Notes: a model not told the origin generated them from the sequence alone. DNA of 64,000 nt from Piliocolobus tephrosceles (GCF_002776525.5 NC_045436.1:8935294-8999293); one strand, 5' to 3'; positions 11,585 to 23,479 are shown, counted from the stretch's first letter. Numbers and translations: made by a program.

Positions 11585-12052
11585 TTGCCTTAAAATATGA
11601 CCATTAACTGGCATGTGCCTCACTTAAGCATACACATCCTTTAAAAGGTGATGACAGTGGCATGATGGGAAGTCAGGAAGATTCGAAACATAGGAAGGAT
11701 TTGATGTGCCATTGCTGGCTTTAAAAATGGAAAGGCCACAAGCCTGGGAATATAGGTGGCCTCTAGAAGCTGGCAACAGCTCCTGGTCACTAGCCAGCAA
11801 GGAAACAGGGACCTCAATCCTAGAGCTGCACATAACTGAATTCTGCCAACAACTGAATTGACTGACTCTTCTCCAGATTCCCAGATAAGAACTCAGGCTA
11901 GCCAAACCCCTGAGTGTGGCTATGTGAGACCCTAAGCAGAGGGTCCAGGACTTCTGGACTTCTGATCTCTAGAATTGTGAGCTAATAAATGGGTGCAGTT
12001 CTAAGCTGCTAAATATGATATGCTATGCAGCAATAGAAAACGAAGACAGCCA
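11585..12052 (+). mobile_element. MLT1-type MaLR LTR
   Basis: The 3' half is diagnostic: 'ctgatctctagaattgtgag', 'ctaataaatgggtgcagtt', 'ctaagctgctaa' and 'gcagcaatagaaaacga'. 'aataaatgg' at 11984-11992 is the old polyadenylation signal. The 5' half, including 'tcctggtcactagccagc', is more decayed. No internal region follows. Confidence 0.7.
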
Positions 12053-12614
12053 TGTTCTTTTCAGTTCTCGCGCTTTCCATGGCATAATCTCTGCTTATTT
12101 AAGTACTCAGCAAAGGTCTGCCCATGGAATGTTGAACTACTTCGAAGACACCTGTACTTGTCTTTTAAGAAAAGATTCCTTTTCATTATTTCTCATAGAT
12201 CCTACTGATGAAAATAAAGATAAGCAAATATTCAAGGAAATGTATTTCTGCATCATTATCTGAGGACAATATTGGTGATGTCCCCTGGGTATTCAGGTTT
12301 TAAATGAGCCAGTTCAACAGTATATTGATACATTTCCTGATGTGTCTCACATTCTTTTTCTTACATGCAATTTTTTTCTATCTAGATTATGTGCAAGAAA
12401 AGTTTAAATTCTATATTATGTCTGTGATGGAAAGTTATTGATCTTCTAACTATCCTGTTACTATCAGACAAATGTCCAATTCTAATTTCTCTGTCAAGTT
12501 TATTTTAATTTTGTACCATAAGCATCTGTGTCACATTAAAGTTGTTTAAAGGAGTGTTTGTGAAGGCTGTTTTAGAGGCAATGTAGAAAGAATAGTGACC
12601 AAGACAGAAAATTA
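12053..12614. other. Unassigned AT-rich interval
   Basis: Two overlapping frames (12015-12263 and 12020-12208) begin inside the LTR end and have no recognisable domain. I see no gene. Confidence 0.35.
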
Positions 12615-12770
12615 TCTTGTATTTGAAGCTGTGTCCCAGAGCTTGTAGCTGCTTGGCACTGGGTAAGTTACTGCTTCTCTGTTTCCCAGTAACTTCATCC
12701 AATACTTCAAAGGCTGTTGTGGGAATAATTGAGTTAATATATGCAAACTACTTAAACAGCACCTAAAACC
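12615..12770 (+). mobile_element. MIR SINE, weak
   Basis: 'gcactgggtaagttactgc', 'tctctgtttcccagtaac' and 'gggaataattgagttaat' match the order of a MIR tail in sense. Confidence 0.55.
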
Positions 12771-15105
12771 ATCAGAATGACACAAATACCGGATGTCATT
12801 ATTCAATTTCGTAAGTCTACATTTGAAATCTAAATACTGTCTTTATGTAGGATCTAATTACTTACATGGGTCCCTTTGGCTGTGTCCTGTGAAATTTCAT
12901 TTTTAAACCTCTGATGGTAACAAAATTGCTTTGAATAATCTCTTTGAAATATTCTGGTATCTGTAAGGATCCACATTTCCAGAGACATTTTTAATTCAAA
13001 ATGCTTCCTACCTTCAGAAGAATACCAGATTTTCTAGAAATTGTAAAAATAAGATTCTGAACTCAAAGTCTGTATCTGCAACATGCCAATGGGAAGCTAG
13101 AGAGTAGTCAGTGTTCCCTGAAGACTGACGGCGCTTCCAATATTCACTCATGAGTCTCTTCTAAATTACCACCGAAACATGCAGCTGAGGATCGTATGCA
13201 TGTTTGACCACTGAGCTGGGATATAGAAGATGATTTTTGAATTTGCTTTTCCGGGAATTGAAAGGATAATACACCAGTGCCACCTAGTTGTCCAGATACA
13301 ATGTGCTACATATTTATTCTTGAAAGGAATTATGCTCTTACAAGTAGAAATGTAAAATTTTATTTTTTCTTGTCATTGACATAGGCCCTGTATTTTAACA
13401 AATTCTCATTTCTGCAAGTGATACCAGTGATATATTCGACGTTCCATTTAAGGTAAATATTCCTCATGTTTATTTTATTTATACAAGAGGATTGGCAAAC
13501 CTCAGATACTAATTTTCATTAATTTGCTTTAATTTTGCTGTAAAAGTATCTGAATTATTTAACATATCTGCCACATCAGCATATATCAGTTGCATATTAC
13601 TGTGTGTCCCAGGATCTCAAGTTTCACAAAGCAGAGCATTTTCTATTAAAATTAAGATTGTATATGGGATATTCTGGAGGTGAAATACATTTTATCACAC
13701 ACTGCATACGAATTAAATGTTAATTCTGTAATACGGTACACACGTAGTTAATGGTCTCTACTTTTTACTCAGCCTGCGCAATGTGTGGAGGTGGCTGGAA
13801 CCCCTTCAATAAAATAATCATGATGTGTATTTGACATAGCAGGTTCTGGAAGTCAGGAAGTTCTGTCAGGTCTCGGCTGGAATTGAACACCTAAGGAGAC
13901 AGACCCAGGATTGCTCTGCAGCCAGACGGAGGTGGAGTCAGGAAATCAGAGGGAAGACAGATGCTTCAGGCAGTGAGGCCCAAGGCAACAAATGACTCCA
14001 ATGTTTAGACAAGTTCTGGGAAGAATAGAAACTGTACATGTAAGCTATGTGTCTATCAGTAAGCCCTCGTCAATGTGTTTCAGCATATTCAGACAATTTC
14101 AGGATACAGAACCTAAAAATCATATATAACTGTTGAGTCATTATCCTGTCTACTCACCATGACAGTGCTCCCAAGTGGAAATTGGTTGCCAGCTCCCCAC
14201 CCTTCCTTTCTCTAACAAAGGAGCTGAGACATTATCATCCCCACTGGGCTCAGTCACTAGCTAAACATGCTGCTGTGGGAACAGTTTTGGGGATAAGACA
14301 CACAAAACATACAACAGGATGGGGCAAAGAATTGGAGAAACACCAGGTTGGAAAGAAGGATGTGACAGTTCCCTCTTCTCTTGGGAAAGTGAAAGTGAGA
14401 GCTTTTCCACGTGGTAGAGGAGAGTGGTTCACGCTGTGTCCTGCATCCCTCTGACCCTTTATCTCAACCATTGCTTGTTGCATCACCCAGATTGTCACCT
14501 CACGGGGAGATCCTTGGGACCTGCATATGCAGCCTCGTCCCTTCTGCTTCCTTCTGACCTAGGAGTCACCTCACGTGTTGGACTGTGTCTGAACTTCAGT
14601 GCTCAGTCCTCAGCGGTGGCAGATCTGAGCTCATGCAACATTTGTTCCAAGATACAAGACCCTGTGTGCAGATATAATTATATAGCTCTTGAAATTCTAG
14701 CAAAAGCTAAATTCTTCAGTAAGGGAAAAACAGTGACAGAGTGCTTATAGGCAGGTGTAGGAATTTTTATGTACAAATACAAAATATACTTTTTCTAAAT
14801 ATTACCAAGTTCTTTTTCCTTGGCTTTAAGAAAAATGATTTAACACTTCTTTAGATTAAATATGCAATTTGGTTCAAACTAAGAATATGTGTGGCCTTAA
14901 ACAAGACATGCAGCATCTTTAGTCCTCTGTGAAAATGGAGAATTTGGGTGACAAGACCACTCAGCATCCCACATGTCTGTTGCATGTCAGTTTCCTACTA
15001 ACTATGGACTATGCTCACAAGAAAAGTGGTGGGGAAAGAGAATGAACACCCAAGATGCTTCTTTTCAGCTCTTGTTTCCTTCCCTTTTATAAAGCATATT
15101 ATTAT
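12771..15105. other. Unassigned interval, GC rises at 13750-14650
   Basis: I recognise no repeat in 12771-15105. The 13750-14650 part is less AT-rich and less repeat-like than its surroundings and contains an interferon-response-type motif (14384-14399). Frames of 82-108 codons on both strands (14182-14750) overlap each other and carry no recognisable domain, so none is called as a gene. Confidence 0.4.
14384..14399 (+). promoter_or_regulatory. Candidate IRF/ISRE-type site
   Basis: GGAAAGTGAAAGTGAG contains two GAAAGTGA half-sites spaced by one helical half-turn, the arrangement bound by interferon regulatory factors (AANNGAAA repeats). The last half-site is imperfect against the classical ISRE. 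No promoter or gene can be tied to it here, so this is a sequence match only. Confidence 0.35.
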
Positions 15106-15430
15106 TGTTGTTATTTAGAGACAGGGTCTCACTCTTTCACCCAGGCTGGAGTGTAGTAGCATAATCATTGTTCACTGCATCCTCCAACTCCTGGGCTCAA
15201 GCAATACTCAGGTCTCAGCCCCTCAAGTAGCTGGGACTACAGGTGCACGCCACCATGCCTTGTTGCTTCTTATTATTGTTTTTTATTTTTAATTTTTAAT
15301 TTTTTATTTTTTTATAGAGAGGGGTTTTCACTTTGTTGCCCAGGCTGGTATTGAACTCTTTGCTTCAAGTTATCCTTCTGCCTTGATTCCCAAAGTGCTA
15401 GGATTATAGGCATGTGGCGGCTGCGCCCAC
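15106..15430 (-). mobile_element. AluJ (antisense, diverged)
   Basis: Antisense order is clear: 'gagacagggtctcactcttt', 'cccaggctggagtgtagt', 'caagtagctgggactacagg', then a T-rich linker, 'ttgcccaggctggtattg' and 'aaagtgctaggattatagg'. Heavy divergence and the J-type positions suggest an old Alu. The 94-base T-rich middle linker is longer than usual. Confidence 0.85.
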
Positions 15431-15742
15431 CAAATGTTATATTTAGTCCAAGATAGTACGATTTCTCTCCTTCCTTCCATCTTCTTCTCCTCATTTTGTC
15501 TTGAACCTATCTACTTGATAAAAATAAAGACATGTTTCTAGGCCTTACAAAGCTTCCCTTCTTTACCAGAAAATTTAGGTTAAATTCTTAGAAAAAGTAA
15601 AAACCACAAAGACCACTTTAAATCAAAGATAACATTTACAAATCACTGTCCTAATGAAATAGTGCATTGGAGTTATGAAAGCAATTTAAAAATAGAAGCC
15701 AGTTTAAAAACAGAAGCCAGTTTAAACTTTTAAGAAATCTGA

Positions 15743-16021
15743 GGCTGGGCACAGTGGTTCATGCCTGTAATCCCAGCACTTTGGGAGGCCGAGGCAGGTG
15801 GATCATGAGGTCAAGTGATCAAGACCATCCTGGCCAACATGGTGAAACACCGTCTCTACTAAAAATACAAAAATTAGCCAGGGGTGGTGGCAGGGACCTG
15901 TACTCCCAGCTACTTGGGAGGCTGAGGCAGGAGAATTGCTTGAACCCCGAAGGCAGAGTTTGCAGTGAGCCAAGATGGTGCCATTGCACTCCCATCTGGT
16001 GACAGAGTGAGACTCTGTCTC

Positions 16022-16050
<29 letters not shown>
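15743..16050 (+). mobile_element. Alu (S/Y type), full length
   Basis: It begins GGCTGGGCACAGTGGTTC, has both arms with the middle A-rich linker, and ends in a run of about 29 A (16022-16050). AAATCTGA before the element recurs after the tail, consistent with a target-site duplication. The minus-strand frame of 115 codons over this stretch is antisense Alu, not a gene. Confidence 0.95.
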
Positions 16051-16054
<4 letters not shown>

Positions 16055-16577
16055 AGCCTTTATTCTAAAACAAAAACTACAAAAGCTTAAAAAGATAGAT
16101 AGCAGTCTTATATCTTCAAGGTAATAAAATGTCTCTACTTTTAAAAACATAATATTTACAAATTTTACATAAATTCATAGTATATTTTGAATCCAACTTG
16201 TCAATTCACTCAGATGTTTCCATAGCTATAGGCCTTGGAGCCTATCCCACAGATTAAAGATAGAGACTAGCACATGATTAAACCAAAATAACTTCATTTA
16301 CTTTTACTATTTCCCTTTAAAGGATGCCTTCAGACTCATTATAATCAGAGGTTAAAAATAGAGAACCTATTTAAACATATAGACCTTGCTATCACATCTA
16401 CAATCAAATCCAGCAAGTTAATATAAACTAGCTACTTTAATATATAACTGCAGCATATGTAGAGTTAAATACTCATTGAGATCAATATAAATGTGAGGAA
16501 ATTCAGTCAATAACATTGAAATCATATGGTCATTATTTTCCCCTAGTGCAGTGATTTCAGTACTTGGGAATACAGCA
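16051..16577. other. Unassigned AT-rich interval
   Basis: About 0.5 kb without a recognisable element or frame. Confidence 0.35.
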
Positions 16578-16950
16578 TGCTATGGTTTGAATGCATATGG
16601 CCCTCCAAAATTCTTATGTTGGAACCTAATACTCAGGATGATAGTATTAAAAAGTGAGGCCTTTTGAGAGCTGATTAGGTCCTAAGGGCTCCACCCTCGT
16701 GAATGGATTAATGCTCTTATAAAAGAGGTTGACTAGAGCATCCTAGTGCCTTTTGCTCTTTCTGCCTTTCTCCCTTATGAGGATGAAACAAGATATCATC
16801 CTGGAAGCAGAGAGCAAGCTCACCAGACACTGTGTCCGCTAGTATCTCAATCTTGGACTTCCCAGCCTCTAGAACCATGAAAAATAAATTGTTATTATTT
16901 ATAAATTATGCAGGTATTTTGCTATAGCAGCACAAATGAACTGAGACACA
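16578..16950 (+). mobile_element. MST-type MaLR solo LTR
   Basis: Starts TGCTATGGTTTGAATGCA and continues 'ccctccaaaattcttatg', 'gagctgattaggtcctaa', 'gggctccaccctcgtgaa', 'tggattaatgctcttataaa', 'cttcccagcctctagaacc' and 'ttttgctatagcagcac', closing at TGAGACA. This is the full MST-like LTR order. A TATA-like TATAAAAG is at 16717-16724. It is the second sense-oriented MaLR LTR in 7 kb. Confidence 0.88.
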
Positions 16951-16954
16951 GAGT

Positions 16955-17650
16955 CTGTGACAGATACTGCTAACGAATCACCAAAGGTGTTATATCTCCT
17001 TCCTGGAAATGAAGCCTAAATCTTATTTTCTTTTCTCCTTTGCAGCAAGGTGCAATAATAGGTTGTGAGTAAAAGTAATGTACACCATGTACATACCTGA
17101 CCCATTAAAAAAAAAAAAATCTTACAGTCAGGCATAGTGCCCCATGGGAGGATTGCTTGAGGTCAGGAGTTCAACAAGAGGATGGGCAACACAGTGAGAC
17201 TCCATGGCTACTACATTTTATTTTTAAAGTAGTCAGGTTTGGTGGCACACACTTGTAGTTTGGGAGGATGAGGCAGGAGGATCATTTGAGCCCAGGAGAG
17301 ACTGCAGTGAGCTGTGATCAGGCCAGTGCACTCCAGCCTGGGTGACAGAGTGAGACCCTGTCTCTTTAAAAACAACAACAACAACACCTGTGTTCTTCCT
17401 CACTGGCTGCTCGATACAAGCATGGAGACCTTCCAAGCCAAATGCTGAATATGACTGAATGTGACTGGGACACAGGATGGAAAGAGCCTGGATTTCCAAA
17501 TCACCATTTGAGGAGAGTCCTCCTATGACCAGGAGCAGCTATTTTGGATTCAATGTGAAGCGAAAACATACCTGTAGTTTCGTTAAGCCACTGAGATTTT
17601 GGAAATTGTCTTTTCCAGAAGCTAGTAATATCTTAAGCAACATAGAAATT
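16955..17650 (+). mobile_element. MLT1-type MaLR LTR, split by an AluJ
   Basis: Left part: 'aatgaagcctaaatctta', 'cctttgcagcaaggtgc' and 'gagtaaaagtaatgtacacc'. Right part: 'acaggatggaaagagcctgg', 'tttgaggagagtcctcc' and 'cgttaagccactgagatttt'. Together they follow the order of one MLT1-like LTR, with the Alu at about 17128-17385 between them. The two halves are similarly decayed, so the LTR is older than the Alu. Confidence 0.6.
17128..17385 (+). mobile_element. AluJ, internally deleted
   Basis: 'gggaggattgcttgaggtca', 'gggcaacacagtgagact', 'ggtggcacacacttgtag', 'ctgcagtgagctgtgatc' and 'cactccagcctgggtgac' are present, but the start of the left arm and part of the right arm are missing. 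It ends with an (AAC)n tail. Strong decay and the J-type motifs indicate an early Alu. Confidence 0.85.
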
Positions 17651-18111
17651 GATACCTTCAAAGCATTATGGTAAAGTAAAAGTACCTGGCGTTGTCCTGG
17701 CAAGAAACAAAAACAGGAGGCTGGAAAGATGTAGAGCCGTGTTACAGAGTAGTCTGTGGTACCCTGGAAGGCGGAATAACCATAGTTCTGGATGAAACTA
17801 ACGGAAGAAGGCAGAGTCACGGTATGTGTTGGCATTACTTTCAGTTTTTAGCAAAGTACTATAAGAAAAGGATGAGTTAAGGCAGATTCTAAGCAGGTAG
17901 GTAAAGGACTTCAGAGAGTCTAGATAAATATGGGAGCTATAAGATTTTGAAAAGCCAATTGTTCTAGACTTCAAACAGTAAAAGGTAAGGATTAAAGAGG
18001 CTTTGAAAAACAAAGTCCATTAAGACCCTGACGAGGGCACAAATAGGATTAAATGTGTGGACTCCTACCAAGTCCATTATGTCCAATGGCCTCAGGTTGA
18101 CTGCTAAATGA
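17651..18111. other. Unassigned interval
   Basis: No recognised family. It may contain very old LTR or LINE remnants. Frames here are under 75 codons apart from those that run into the GA tract. Confidence 0.3.
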
Positions 18112-18358
18112 CGTGGGAGGGGCAGGGCAGAGAGAAAGGAAGGGGGGGTGGAGAGACAGGGGAGGGGGGAGAGGGAGGGAGGGAGGGGGAGAGAGAGGGA
18201 GGGAGGGGGGAAAGAGAGGGGGGGGGAGAGAGGGAGGGGAGGAGGGAGGGAGGGGGAAGGGAAGGAGGGGGAGAGAGGGAGGGGGAGGGAGGGAGGGAGG
18301 GGCAGAGAGAAGGGGAGGTGGAGTAGGGGGAGAGAGAGAGAGAGAGAGAGAGAAAGGC
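18112..18358. repeat. Polypurine low-complexity tract ((GGGA)n/(GA)n)
   Basis: Nearly all G and A on the plus strand for about 245 bp, with an uninterrupted purine run at 18158-18302 (145 bases), many GGGAGGGAGGGAGGGG blocks and a closing (GA)n at 18331-18352. Such mirror-like purine tracts can form triplex (H-DNA) and, with four nearby G-runs, quadruplexes. The Pro/Leu/Ser-rich and Gly/Arg/Glu-rich frames here are translations of the repeat, not proteins. Confidence 0.95.
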
Positions 18359-20745
18359 AAAAGGAGAAATCAGTCATGAGAATTATGCCTGAGAAGGAAC
18401 TTTGGGTTTGGTTGCTGGTACATAAAAATTACTGGAAGCAAACAGAGAAGTCTATTGGTTACTAAGATAATTGCATGACCAAAGAAACCACAAATCCAGG
18501 CTCAAACTAGCCTTTGACTCTTTGAATTTTAATCACATCCTCAGGCCTTCTTGCATGAACAAGAAAGATTGTGAAAACTGTAAACCTGGGAAGAGAACAT
18601 GGTGCTAAACAGATTCCTGCCTTTGGAGAACACAATAAAAAACAACGAGGAAAGTCTCGGTGGCAAAACAGAACAATGCACAAGCGAATTGCTCCAGAAT
18701 TCTGAATCAGGAACCAATCAAGGGACTTTCCCTACCACCAGGTCAAGAGAACCGCTCTGCTACCCCCCTAGAAAGATTTCATCATTGCCTTGCCTGGTGA
18801 CTGCTGTGTCCTCCCCTTCTTTTCTTTTCTAGAGGGGAATATTTTCCCCATCGTCTTGTCCTTGTCTCACCATTGCGTATTACCTGTTCAGGAGGGACTG
18901 ATGATAACTGTGTTTTTCCTTCTTAGATCTCCAAGACACAAGAACCAATGATAAAAATGGCAAATTTACATGCCTGGAGAGGACAGGTTGGTAGCAGAGG
19001 TAAATATTTTAAGAATTTTGGAGATTGTATTGGATGGAAGAGTAAGAGTTGGGGTTGCCAACTGAGTAGCTTCTAAAGATTTTTTGCCATGCATCGCCAC
19101 TTCTTTCCAGTTTTTTTAAAAAGACGGAAATCTGGATTATTATGTAATGTTGGATCAAAATTTCAAAGGAGTTTGATGGGCTAACAGAAACATTTGTGTA
19201 GTCAAACATGGCCTGTGGCCTGCCTATTTCCTATCTTTGACATGGTGTTTTTCAGACTAATCAAACAGACAATGCCAAAATAAGAGGATCATAAGTAAAT
19301 GATTATTCAAAGGTCAAAGACCTGGAAGAATGCCACCGATTTTGCTAGGTGATCTAAATGATAACAGTGAGTCATTATATAAATATTTCAAACACTCAGA
19401 TATCCCACCAAGAAAAGCCTTTATTTGTGGTTATCATAAGTGCTATGGTGTCAAGTTTTTTGTGTCTTTATTTTTAACAACAGGGCTTGAAACCAAAAAT
19501 AAAAAATCAACAGAACAATGAACTTGGAAATTAGAATTATAAACCTGAGTTTACAGGGAGACATGCTTCCTTATTTCTCATCTGCTTAGCCTGGATTAGC
19601 ACAATCATTAGACTGGAAACAAGTTTGCTGAGATTATTGTTTGAGACTCTCATTTTGAAAATGATCCTTGTAAATAAAGACTAACCTTGAAATCTATAGG
19701 CATCTGAGTATGTAATTTTGGTACCTAAGGACACGACTTTATTTTCAGGTTAGTCTTGCAAGAAGATTTTGTTTTGTTTTGTTTTTTGTTTTGAAAGGAA
19801 ATAGTAGGTTTTGACAAAGCAGAAATTTTAAAATGCCAAAATAACAACTTTGGGCAAGATTAACGTTGTAATGTATGTTTCTATTAAGAATAGCACTAAT
19901 GGAATACATTCAAATTGACTGTTTTGAAAACCCCTGTTGTACATTCCATCACTCTGCTGCTTTAAATACATATGAATTTTTCCATAAAATGACAATCTAT
20001 TGATAAGAAAATAGAGCGAGTCAACAGCAGTAACTCAATTCTCTCTACTTGCTTTTTTCCCCATTTGTGTTTTTTTACTTTACTTTCAGAATCAAAGCGA
20101 AATGCTAAAATCATTTAAATTGCATCTTTATCAGTAATAGTATAAAAATATCAGCAAATGAAATCAGCTGCAACTATGATGTTTTGTTTACTGTTTTTTT
20201 TCTGTATTTGTGGCTTTTTCTAAATTAGTTATTTTGGTCAGAATGTTTATAGACAATAGACAAAATTAAGTTCTTATTTCCCTATCACTACATGCTCTAT
20301 CTGAAGCAATGTAGATATTTCAACTTCATATGATTCATGAAAGTGCAACCTAAATATTGAGAGAAACAGTCTAATAAACAGAGAAGCATAACTGGAATAA
20401 AAGAGAATTATTCTGAATCCCAGAATATCCCAGAATACGTTATTATTTCACAGTTTTATGTGCTCCATCTTGCCCCAAGTATACAACAGACCTGCTTTTA
20501 GAGAATTAGAGGAAACCTACACCCGCTATCTGGTTCTTGTCTTAAATACGAGAACACAACCAAAACTGCTGAACACGTGTGCAACCAGCGTCAGGAAAGA
20601 TAAGACCAACATAACTAAACTGATATTAAAAAGAAAGATATTGGGAAAGATACTTATCAACTAAGCAGGACTTTTAAAATCCTCAAAAATTCTCACTGAC
20701 TGCTTCTTGGTGATATTATTGGCAGAGTCATTTTTCTCTGCTAGA
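18359..20745. other. Unassigned interval
   Basis: About 2.4 kb in which I recognise no repeat. It includes a moderate-GC part (18600-18900) with a 77-codon frame of no known family, a (TTTTG)n-like stretch at 19765-19795, and AT-rich DNA from 19800 to 20450. Confidence 0.35.
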
Positions 20746-21800
20746 TCTCCAAATACTGGAGCTCCCTGGGCTTGGTACTAGACACCTGTCTCTTCACTTC
20801 TTTTTCTATACCTTTCCCCAAAATTATCACATCCAGTCCACGGCACCAAGTAACATACACACACTCATGACTCTCAACTGTTCCTTTGCACTTTTGACCC
20901 CCTCCTCTGAAACACAGACTTACAAATCTGATTGCCTACATTGTATCCACATTTATTTCAATTTTCAGGTTTCTCAATATTCTCCCAAACACTCCCCAAT
21001 CTACTTTTCCCAAGTCTTTCTCCTATCTATAAATGTCCTGGCCCAATGACCCAAGCCAAAATGCATGGCCTTTTCATTTTTGTTTTCTTTTACCTCCCAC
21101 ACTGGACCTCGATTACTGCTTCCTCAACTTGGAGGATTCTTCCCCCTGACAAAAACTCTCCCTTGACCAGTACTTTAGAAATCCCCCCAAGTCCTTTCTG
21201 AGTAGGCCCGACCTTCAGCTTCTCTCTCAATTCTCCTTGATCTTGTAGAATTTGGTTTGAAAAAGAATCCAAGTGAAAACTCCGAATCTTTTATATCTGA
21301 CCACCCTAGATCGCTCATCGCCCTGGCCTGCTTTCAGCAGTATGCCTGTCATGTCCAGTCTCTTTAGCCAGAAACCCCTTATCTTCGATGTTTCTTCTTA
21401 GGAATTTTCCATGCACTGACCCCACCCTGCTCCTTGGTTCAAACCCTCATTTGTTCTTGTTGGATCTCCAGTCAAATCCAGTCTCTCTCTCTCGCTTCAA
21501 GACACTGTTGCAATGTTCCCTCTACCTATCACCAGGGACACCCTTGAGTCAAGTCTGCCTTACAAACAAGTGTCACGGATAGTTTTTTCTTTAACACACC
21601 AGATCTTGCCACGGGTGCCTTCTTCTTGTGATCTGTCATGTCTCAACCAGTATGCCAGCTTTATAATGACACCTTCCTTGATGGCTCAATCTAAAGGAGC
21701 CCCTCCAACAGTCACTGATTTTCTTCTAACCATGCTTTATTCTCTTTATAGCAGAAATCACTATCTGAATTTAGTGTTTCTGCATATTTTCTTTAATTGC
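20746..21800 (+). mobile_element. L2 (LINE-2) remnant, ORF2 through 3' end
   Basis: Reads in sense through decayed L2 ORF2: 'catgactctcaactgttcc', 'caaatctgattgcctacat', 'ccaagtctttctcctatc', 'tggacctcgattactgct' and 'tcctcaacttggagg'. It ends in the recognisable 3' region: 'gacaccttccttgatggctc', 'ttctctttatagcagaaatc' and 'actatctgaatttagtg'. The middle (21240-21600) is poorly matched. No long frame survives. L2 amplified before the primate radiation, so this is among the oldest elements in the window. Confidence 0.7.
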
Positions 21801-21908
21801 AATTAGAAAGTTTAAGGGGGAAAAATGGTACAAGGATATTTTAGTCCACATACAAAGCAAACAAAATTGTAATGTGACTTAAAGCACTGATGTATAAAAG
21901 ACAACACA

Positions 21909-22197
21909 GGCCGGGCATGGTGGCTCACACCTGCAATCCCAGGACTTTGGGAGGCTGAGGTGGGCGGATGACCTGAGGTCAGGAGTTCGAGACCAGCCTG
22001 GCCAACATGGTGAAACCCCATTTCTACTAAATATACAAAAATTAGCCGGGCATGGTGGCAGGTGCCTGTAATCCCAGCTACTTGGGAGGTTGAGGCAGGA
22101 GAATCACTTGAACCCAGGAGGCAGAGGTTGCAATGAGCCAAGACCATGCCATTGAACTCCAGCCTGAGCAACAAGAGTGAAACTCTGTCTCAAAAAA
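21909..22197 (+). mobile_element. AluS, full length, short tail
   Basis: Starts GGCCGGGCATGGTGGCTC and ends 'actctgtctcaaaaaac'. The flanks AAAAGACAACACA (21896-21908) and AAAAGATGACACA (22200-22212) are a diverged target-site duplication. The minus-strand 120-codon frame here is antisense Alu. Confidence 0.95.
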
Positions 22198-22546
22198 CTT
22201 AAAAGATGACACAATATTAGACCATAAAGAAAATCTTAGTATACTTCTTGTCCTGATATGAATATTAACATATTTTTGATAATGTAAATTATTGATTTAG
22301 AGACTATGTACACATATTTACATAAATGTATACACAAAAATATGCAGACAGAATGCAAAATGTATACTGTGTGGCAAGGCAAAATGTACATTAAATAATC
22401 CTGATAGCATAAAAGTAACAGAAAACAAGACGTTAAAAGAAAATGAAAAAGGAAAAGGCAAGGGCACTAATACGATTATCAAGAGATACTGTTAAATGTG
22501 TATGGCAAAAGAAGTTAATGTTTTCAATATCTTAGTGATAATATAT
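22198..22546. other. Unassigned AT-rich interval
   Basis: No recognised element. AT-rich with several ACATA-like runs. Confidence 0.3.
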
Positions 22547-23145
22547 TGTATTAGTCTGTTCTTACATTGCTATAAAGAAACACCTAAGACTGGCTAATTT
22601 ATAAAGAAAAGAAGTTTAATTTGTACATGATTTTGTAGGCGATCCAGAAAGTATCTGCTCGGCTTCTGGGGAAGCCTCAAGAAACCTATGTGGCGAAACC
22701 CCACCTCTACTAAAAAAAAAAAAATACAAAAATACAAAAATTAGCCAGATGTGGTGGTGCACATCTGTAATCCCAGCCACTAGGGAGGCTGAGGCATGAG
22801 AATTTCTTGACCTGGGAGGTGGAAACTGCAGGGAGCCGAGATCACACCACTGCACTCCAGCCTGGGCCACGGAGCAAGACTTCGTCTCAAAAAAAAAAAA
22901 AAAAAAAGAAAGAAAGAAAGGGGAGGCAGAGCGGAAGGAAGAGAGAAGGAGGGGGGTGGTCCTGTACACTTTTCAACAACCGGATCTCAGGAGAACTATC
23001 GCCAACATAGCACCAAGGGGGATGGTGTTAAAACATGAGAAACCACCCCTATGGTTCAGTCATCTCCTACTAGGCCCCACTTCCAACAGTGGGGACGACA
23101 ATTCAGGATGGGATGTGGGCAGGGACACAGATCCAAACTATATCA
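22547..23145 (-). mobile_element. THE1-type MaLR LTR (antisense), split by an Alu
   Basis: The plus strand reads the LTR backwards: TGTATTAGTCTGTTCTTAC, 'acacctaagactggctaa', 'tttataaagaaaagaagttt', then the Alu, then 'gaactatcgccaacatagca', 'ccaagggggatggtgtta', 'taggccccacttccaaca' and 'cacagatccaaactatatca'. It is therefore a solo THE1-like LTR on the minus strand, cut in two by the Alu at about 22688-22919. Confidence 0.9.
22688..22919 (+). mobile_element. 5'-truncated Alu inside the THE1 LTR
   Basis: It starts mid-left-arm ('tggcgaaaccccacctctac') and continues through 'ttagccagatgtggtggtg', 'tcccagccactagggaggc' and 'ccactgcactccagcctgg' to a poly(A) tail that has mutated to (GAAA)n. 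The LTR resumes after the tail, so the Alu is the younger insertion. Confidence 0.9.
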
Positions 23146-23479
23146 TATTTCAAACGTTGGGAGGCAAGTAATAAGGAGGAACTAAATCCTCTTTTATAAA
23201 TAAGAGTAAATACATAAGTGTCTAAAATTGAAGTCAGAAACACAGAAATACAGAAGGACAGAAAGGGTATTAGAATTTGCTTCTGGGAAGTGGGATGGGA
23301 ACAGGAATGGAGGAACATGGTTGTGTTGCTTTCCTTAAGTTTTTCTGTCCTATAGTATTTGCTCATATTTGAATGTAACACTTTGATTTTTCAAAAAAAA
23401 GTGTTAAACAGAAATTGCTGATGCTCCTTCATTTTATATACGTTCTTCAACAGATTGTCTTCATAAAACACTCTTTTGC

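Noticed and set aside
14182..14750. Three overlapping frames (90, 82 and 108 codons) in the GC-richer region
   Set aside because: They conflict with one another, none shows a domain, and there is no CpG island or splice pattern to support an exon.
17964..18465. Long frames of 72-137 codons on both strands (Pro/Leu/Ser-rich or Gly/Arg/Glu-rich)
   Set aside because: They are translations of the GA/CT low-complexity tract. All frames on both strands stay open because the repeat lacks stop codons.
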